8,385 bases of DNA from Desulfobulbaceae bacterium (GTDB lineage: Bacteria > Desulfobacterota > Desulfobulbia > Desulfobulbales > Desulfocapsaceae). This document shows positions 6,710 to 8,385 of the stretch, in pieces. Positions within the stretch are counted from its first letter, which is position 1. Every line of letters begins with the position of its first letter. A program made the translations under genes and the position numbers. Under the pieces are notes generated by a model. The model was not told where the DNA came from. It saw only the letters and a list, made by a program, of their open reading frames with translations, and made no database searches. The stretch is taken from positions 1-8,385 of the forward strand of contig JAUVON010000103.1 of assembly GCA_030599175.1 (NCBI GenBank). The letters are read 5' to 3'.

Positions 6710-7969
6710 ATGAAACAAAAGAAATCGAAAACAATTGTAATCGGCGGCGGAGCAGCCGGCCTGATGGCCGCTGGTCGGGCAGCCGAATGTGGTGCACAGG
6801 TGCTTCTGCTTGAAAAAATGAGCCAGACAGGACGAAAAATAGGAATCAGCGGCAAGGGACGATGCAACCTGACCAACAGTGCCCCACTTCCAGAATTTCT
6901 CTCCCATTTTGGCAGAAATGGCAAATTCCTCAGACAATGCTTTAACCATTTTTTCACCGATAATCTAGTTGCTTTTTTTGAAGACAAGGGGCTACCACTG
7001 GTAACTGAACGTGGCGGACGCATCTTTCCAAAAAGTGGAAAAGCCCTCGATGTAGTAAGAACACTTAACAGTTGGTTGAACCGGCAGAATGTCACCGTGA
7101 AAAAAGAATCCCCTGTCACCTCGATTGCCGTACAGGACAACAAAGTGACCGGTGTGATCTGCAATGGGAAAAAACTATCCTGCGACAATATCATCCTTGC
7201 AACAGGTGGAAGATCCTACCCGCGAACCGGTTCAACCGGTGATGGTTACAGACTTGCAGCAGAATCAGGTCACACCCTGACTCCTATCCGTCCGGCCCTG
7301 GTCCCCCTTGAGTGTAAAAACAAAAAAATAACGCAACTGGCGGGCCTAAATCTAAAAAACATCACCGTCAGGCTCTATATTAACGGCAAACGAAAAAATC
7401 AGGAATTAGGGGAAGTAATCTTTACCGGAACCGGGATAAGCGGCCCTGTCATTCTAACCATGAGCAGCACCGTTGTCGATTATCTAAACAAAGGGGAGCG
7501 GGTCAGTCTGTCCATCGACCTCAAACCCGGCCTTGATGATAAACAGCTGGCAAACAGATTGATCCGCGATTTTGAAAGCCGCGGAGGAGAAGTTGTCAGC
7601 AGCCTGCTGCGTGGACTCATCCCCTATCAACTTGTGGACATATGCTTGAATTCATGCGGAATTCCAGCCGATATCGATACCCGGAACTTCCCGGCCAAAA
7701 CGAGAAAGAGACTGGCCGCCTGGCTAAAAGATTTTCGTCTTGATATCAGCGGATATCGTGGCTTTAATGAAGCTATCATAACTGCAGGCGGGGTAAGTCT
7801 CAAAGAGATCGAGCCAAAAACAATGGAGTCAAAATGCGTTAGAGGACTGTTTATTGTCGGAGAACTGCTTGATATACAAGGCGATACAGGTGGCTACAAT
7901 CTCCAGGCAGCCTTTTCCACCGGCTGGCTGGCTGGATCTTCATTCAACTCGGCTGAGCGACAGGAATAA
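6710..7969 (+). CDS. HI0933/YhiN-family FAD-dependent oxidoreductase (BaiN/RdsA-like)
   Basis: This 419-residue soluble flavoprotein has a complete set of HI0933-family motifs. An N-terminal dinucleotide-binding loop GGGAAG (12-17) follows strand TIVIG, with the acidic end of strand two at LLLEK (32-36). KIGISGKGRCNLTN (43-56) is the family's most specific block. ATGGRSYPRTGSTGDGY (164-180) is the second FAD-contacting segment. GGVSLKEIEPKTMESK (360-375) and GLFIVGELLDIQGDTGGYN (379-397) with AAFSTG form the C-terminal FAD-binding part. Length and order match YhiN. Physiological reactions are poorly known; a relative has been reported in bile-acid dehydroxylation in gut clostridia, which should not be carried over to this gene. 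The start fits the usual short basic stretch before the Rossmann strand, but the ribosome binding site is weak (GAG six bases upstream). It is divergent from the isomerase, with 223 bp between the two starts, and it seems to be a stand-alone gene. Confidence 0.93.
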   Translation: MKQKKSKTIVIGGGAAGLMAAGRAAECGAQVLLLEKMSQTGRKIGISGKGRCNLTNSAPLPEFLSHFGRNGKFLRQCFNHFFTDNLVAFFEDKGLPLVTERGGRIFPKSGKALDVVRTLNSWLNRQNVTVKKESPVTSIAVQDNKVTGVICNGKKLSCDNIILATGGRSYPRTGSTGDGYRLAAESGHTLTPIRPALVPLECKNKKITQLAGLNLKNITVRLYINGKRKNQELGEVIFTGTGISGPVILTMSSTVVDYLNKGERVSLSIDLKPGLDDKQLANRLIRDFESRGGEVVSSLLRGLIPYQLVDICLNSCGIPADIDTRNFPAKTRKRLAAWLKDFRLDISGYRGFNEAIITAGGVSLKEIEPKTMESKCVRGLFIVGELLDIQGDTGGYNLQAAFSTGWLAGSSFNSAERQE

Positions 7970-8009
7970 CCGCACTGTTCTGCGATACCATTATCAAAGG
8001 AGTTATAAA

Positions 8010-8045
8010 ATGTTTGAACGTACCATCTCGAAAATATTCCCTTGA
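8010..8045 (+). CDS. Possible 11-codon leader or remnant ORF
   Basis: ATG at 8010 opens a short frame encoding MFERTISKIFP and then TGA at 8043-8045. What draws attention is the ribosome binding site: AAAGGAG (7996-8002) lies seven bases before the ATG and is stronger than those of several full-length genes here. It lies in the 176-bp gap between the flavoprotein and the MBOAT gene. It could be a translated leader peptide, the start of a decayed gene, or chance. No family can be assigned. Confidence 0.25.
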   Translation: MFERTISKIFP

Positions 8046-8072
8046 CAATACCTGTTTTGAATGTCTTATGAA
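8042..8072 (+). promoter_or_regulatory. Candidate promoter for the MBOAT gene
   Basis: A perfect -35 hexamer TTGACA lies at 8042-8047, overlapping the stop codon of the small ORF. The best -10 choice is TATGAA at 8067-8072, with a long 19-bp spacer; at 17 bp the hexamer is CTTATG. AATGTC (8060-8065) and GACATT (8081-8086) form a 6-bp inverted repeat across the -10 area that could be an operator. The leader to ATG 8146 would be roughly 65-70 bases. Confidence 0.35.
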
Positions 8073-8145
8073 TGTTCAACGACATTAATCGGAGTAAACC
8101 AAACCTCTCTTCGAACGTTTCAAAGCAAATCTTATCTGAATTTTC

Positions 8146-8385
8146 ATGGTTTTTTCATCGATCACATTTTTATTTTTCTTTCTACCCGGTGTACTGCTGC
8201 TGTATTGGCTTGCGGGTAAAAAGGGTCGCAACCTGCTCCTCCTCTTTGCAAGTCTGCTTTTTTATGCCTGGGGGGAAGGGATTTACCTGTTGCTCATGCT
8301 GGCGTCTATCTCTATTAACTATATTTGCGGGCGAGCTATTCATGCATATCGATCCAGGCCCTCAGGCCGGTATTTTCTTGTTTTA
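8146..8385 (+). CDS. N-terminus of AlgI-like MBOAT O-acyltransferase (partial, 3' end outside window)
   Basis: The first 80 codons of a membrane-bound O-acyltransferase are present. The opening MVFSSITFLFFFLPGVLLLY is the characteristic first helix of AlgI/DltB-like proteins, followed by a basic loop GKKGRN (24-29), a second helix with LLFASLLFYAWGEG (32-45), which is a family hallmark, and a third helix with SISINYICGRAIH (54-66). Family members sit in the inner membrane with about ten or more helices and pass acetyl or other acyl groups towards an exported polysaccharide such as alginate, with an SGNH/AlgJ-type partner usually encoded next to them. The catalytic His is far beyond the visible part, so activity cannot be judged. 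No good ribosome binding site precedes the ATG. The family-like N-terminus supports the start. Together with the two upstream glycosyltransferases it suggests a surface-glycan gene neighbourhood, though two unrelated genes lie between. Confidence 0.9.
   Translation, partial: MVFSSITFLFFFLPGVLLLYWLAGKKGRNLLLLFASLLFYAWGEGIYLLLMLASISINYICGRAIHAYRSRPSGRYFLVL

Noticed and set aside
6685..7194. 169-codon minus-strand open frame
   Set aside because: It lies entirely opposite the well-supported flavoprotein gene, and its translation is low-complexity and unlike any family.
8013..8120. Apparent duplication of a GAACGT-containing stretch in the gap before the MBOAT gene
   Set aside because: Only six to seven bases match between the copies near 8015 and 8113, which is within chance.

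Overview
The window looks like chromosomal DNA of an anaerobic, probably marine-type member of the Desulfobacterota (sulfate-reducer-like). This is an inference from gene content: a CCG-domain Fe-S oxidoreductase tail, a BCCT transporter beside an MttB-superfamily methyltransferase, and moderate base composition with wide intergenic gaps. No rRNA, tRNA, CRISPR array, transposase gene or phage gene was seen.

Layout. Positions 1-168 are the 3' end of an Fe-S (cysteine-rich CCG domain) protein. Positions 169-502 are non-coding and hold a REPIN-like paired palindrome (284-360), a short palindrome (234-247) and a plausible sigma70 promoter (414-442). A BCCT-family betaine/choline/carnitine-type transporter follows (503-2122). 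After a 164-bp gap comes a non-pyrrolysine MttB-superfamily methyltransferase (2287-3741). A 126-bp gap carries a 13-bp perfect hairpin related to the common GTCATTCCC-type dispersed repeat. Next are two glycosyltransferases in tandem, one CgeB-like (3868-4893) and one GT4-like with an EX7E motif (4919-6034). A SlyD-like FKBP prolyl isomerase converges on them from the minus strand (6052-6486). A HI0933/YhiN-type flavoprotein is divergent from it (6710-7969). The window closes with a possible 11-codon leader ORF, a candidate promoter, and the first 80 codons of an AlgI-like MBOAT O-acyltransferase (8146 onward).

How the genes may work together. The transporter and the methyltransferase make a coherent unit: uptake of a quaternary amine (glycine betaine, proline betaine, carnitine or a similar compound), then methyl transfer from it to a corrinoid protein. 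No corrinoid protein or corrinoid activator gene is in the window, so partners must be encoded elsewhere. The two glycosyltransferases and the MBOAT protein suggest synthesis and acylation of surface polysaccharide or lipopolysaccharide, but the isomerase and the flavoprotein lie between them, so they are not clearly one operon. The most rewarding items to follow up are the substrate of the divergent MttB homologue, the REPIN-like element, and the small ORF/promoter arrangement ahead of the MBOAT gene.
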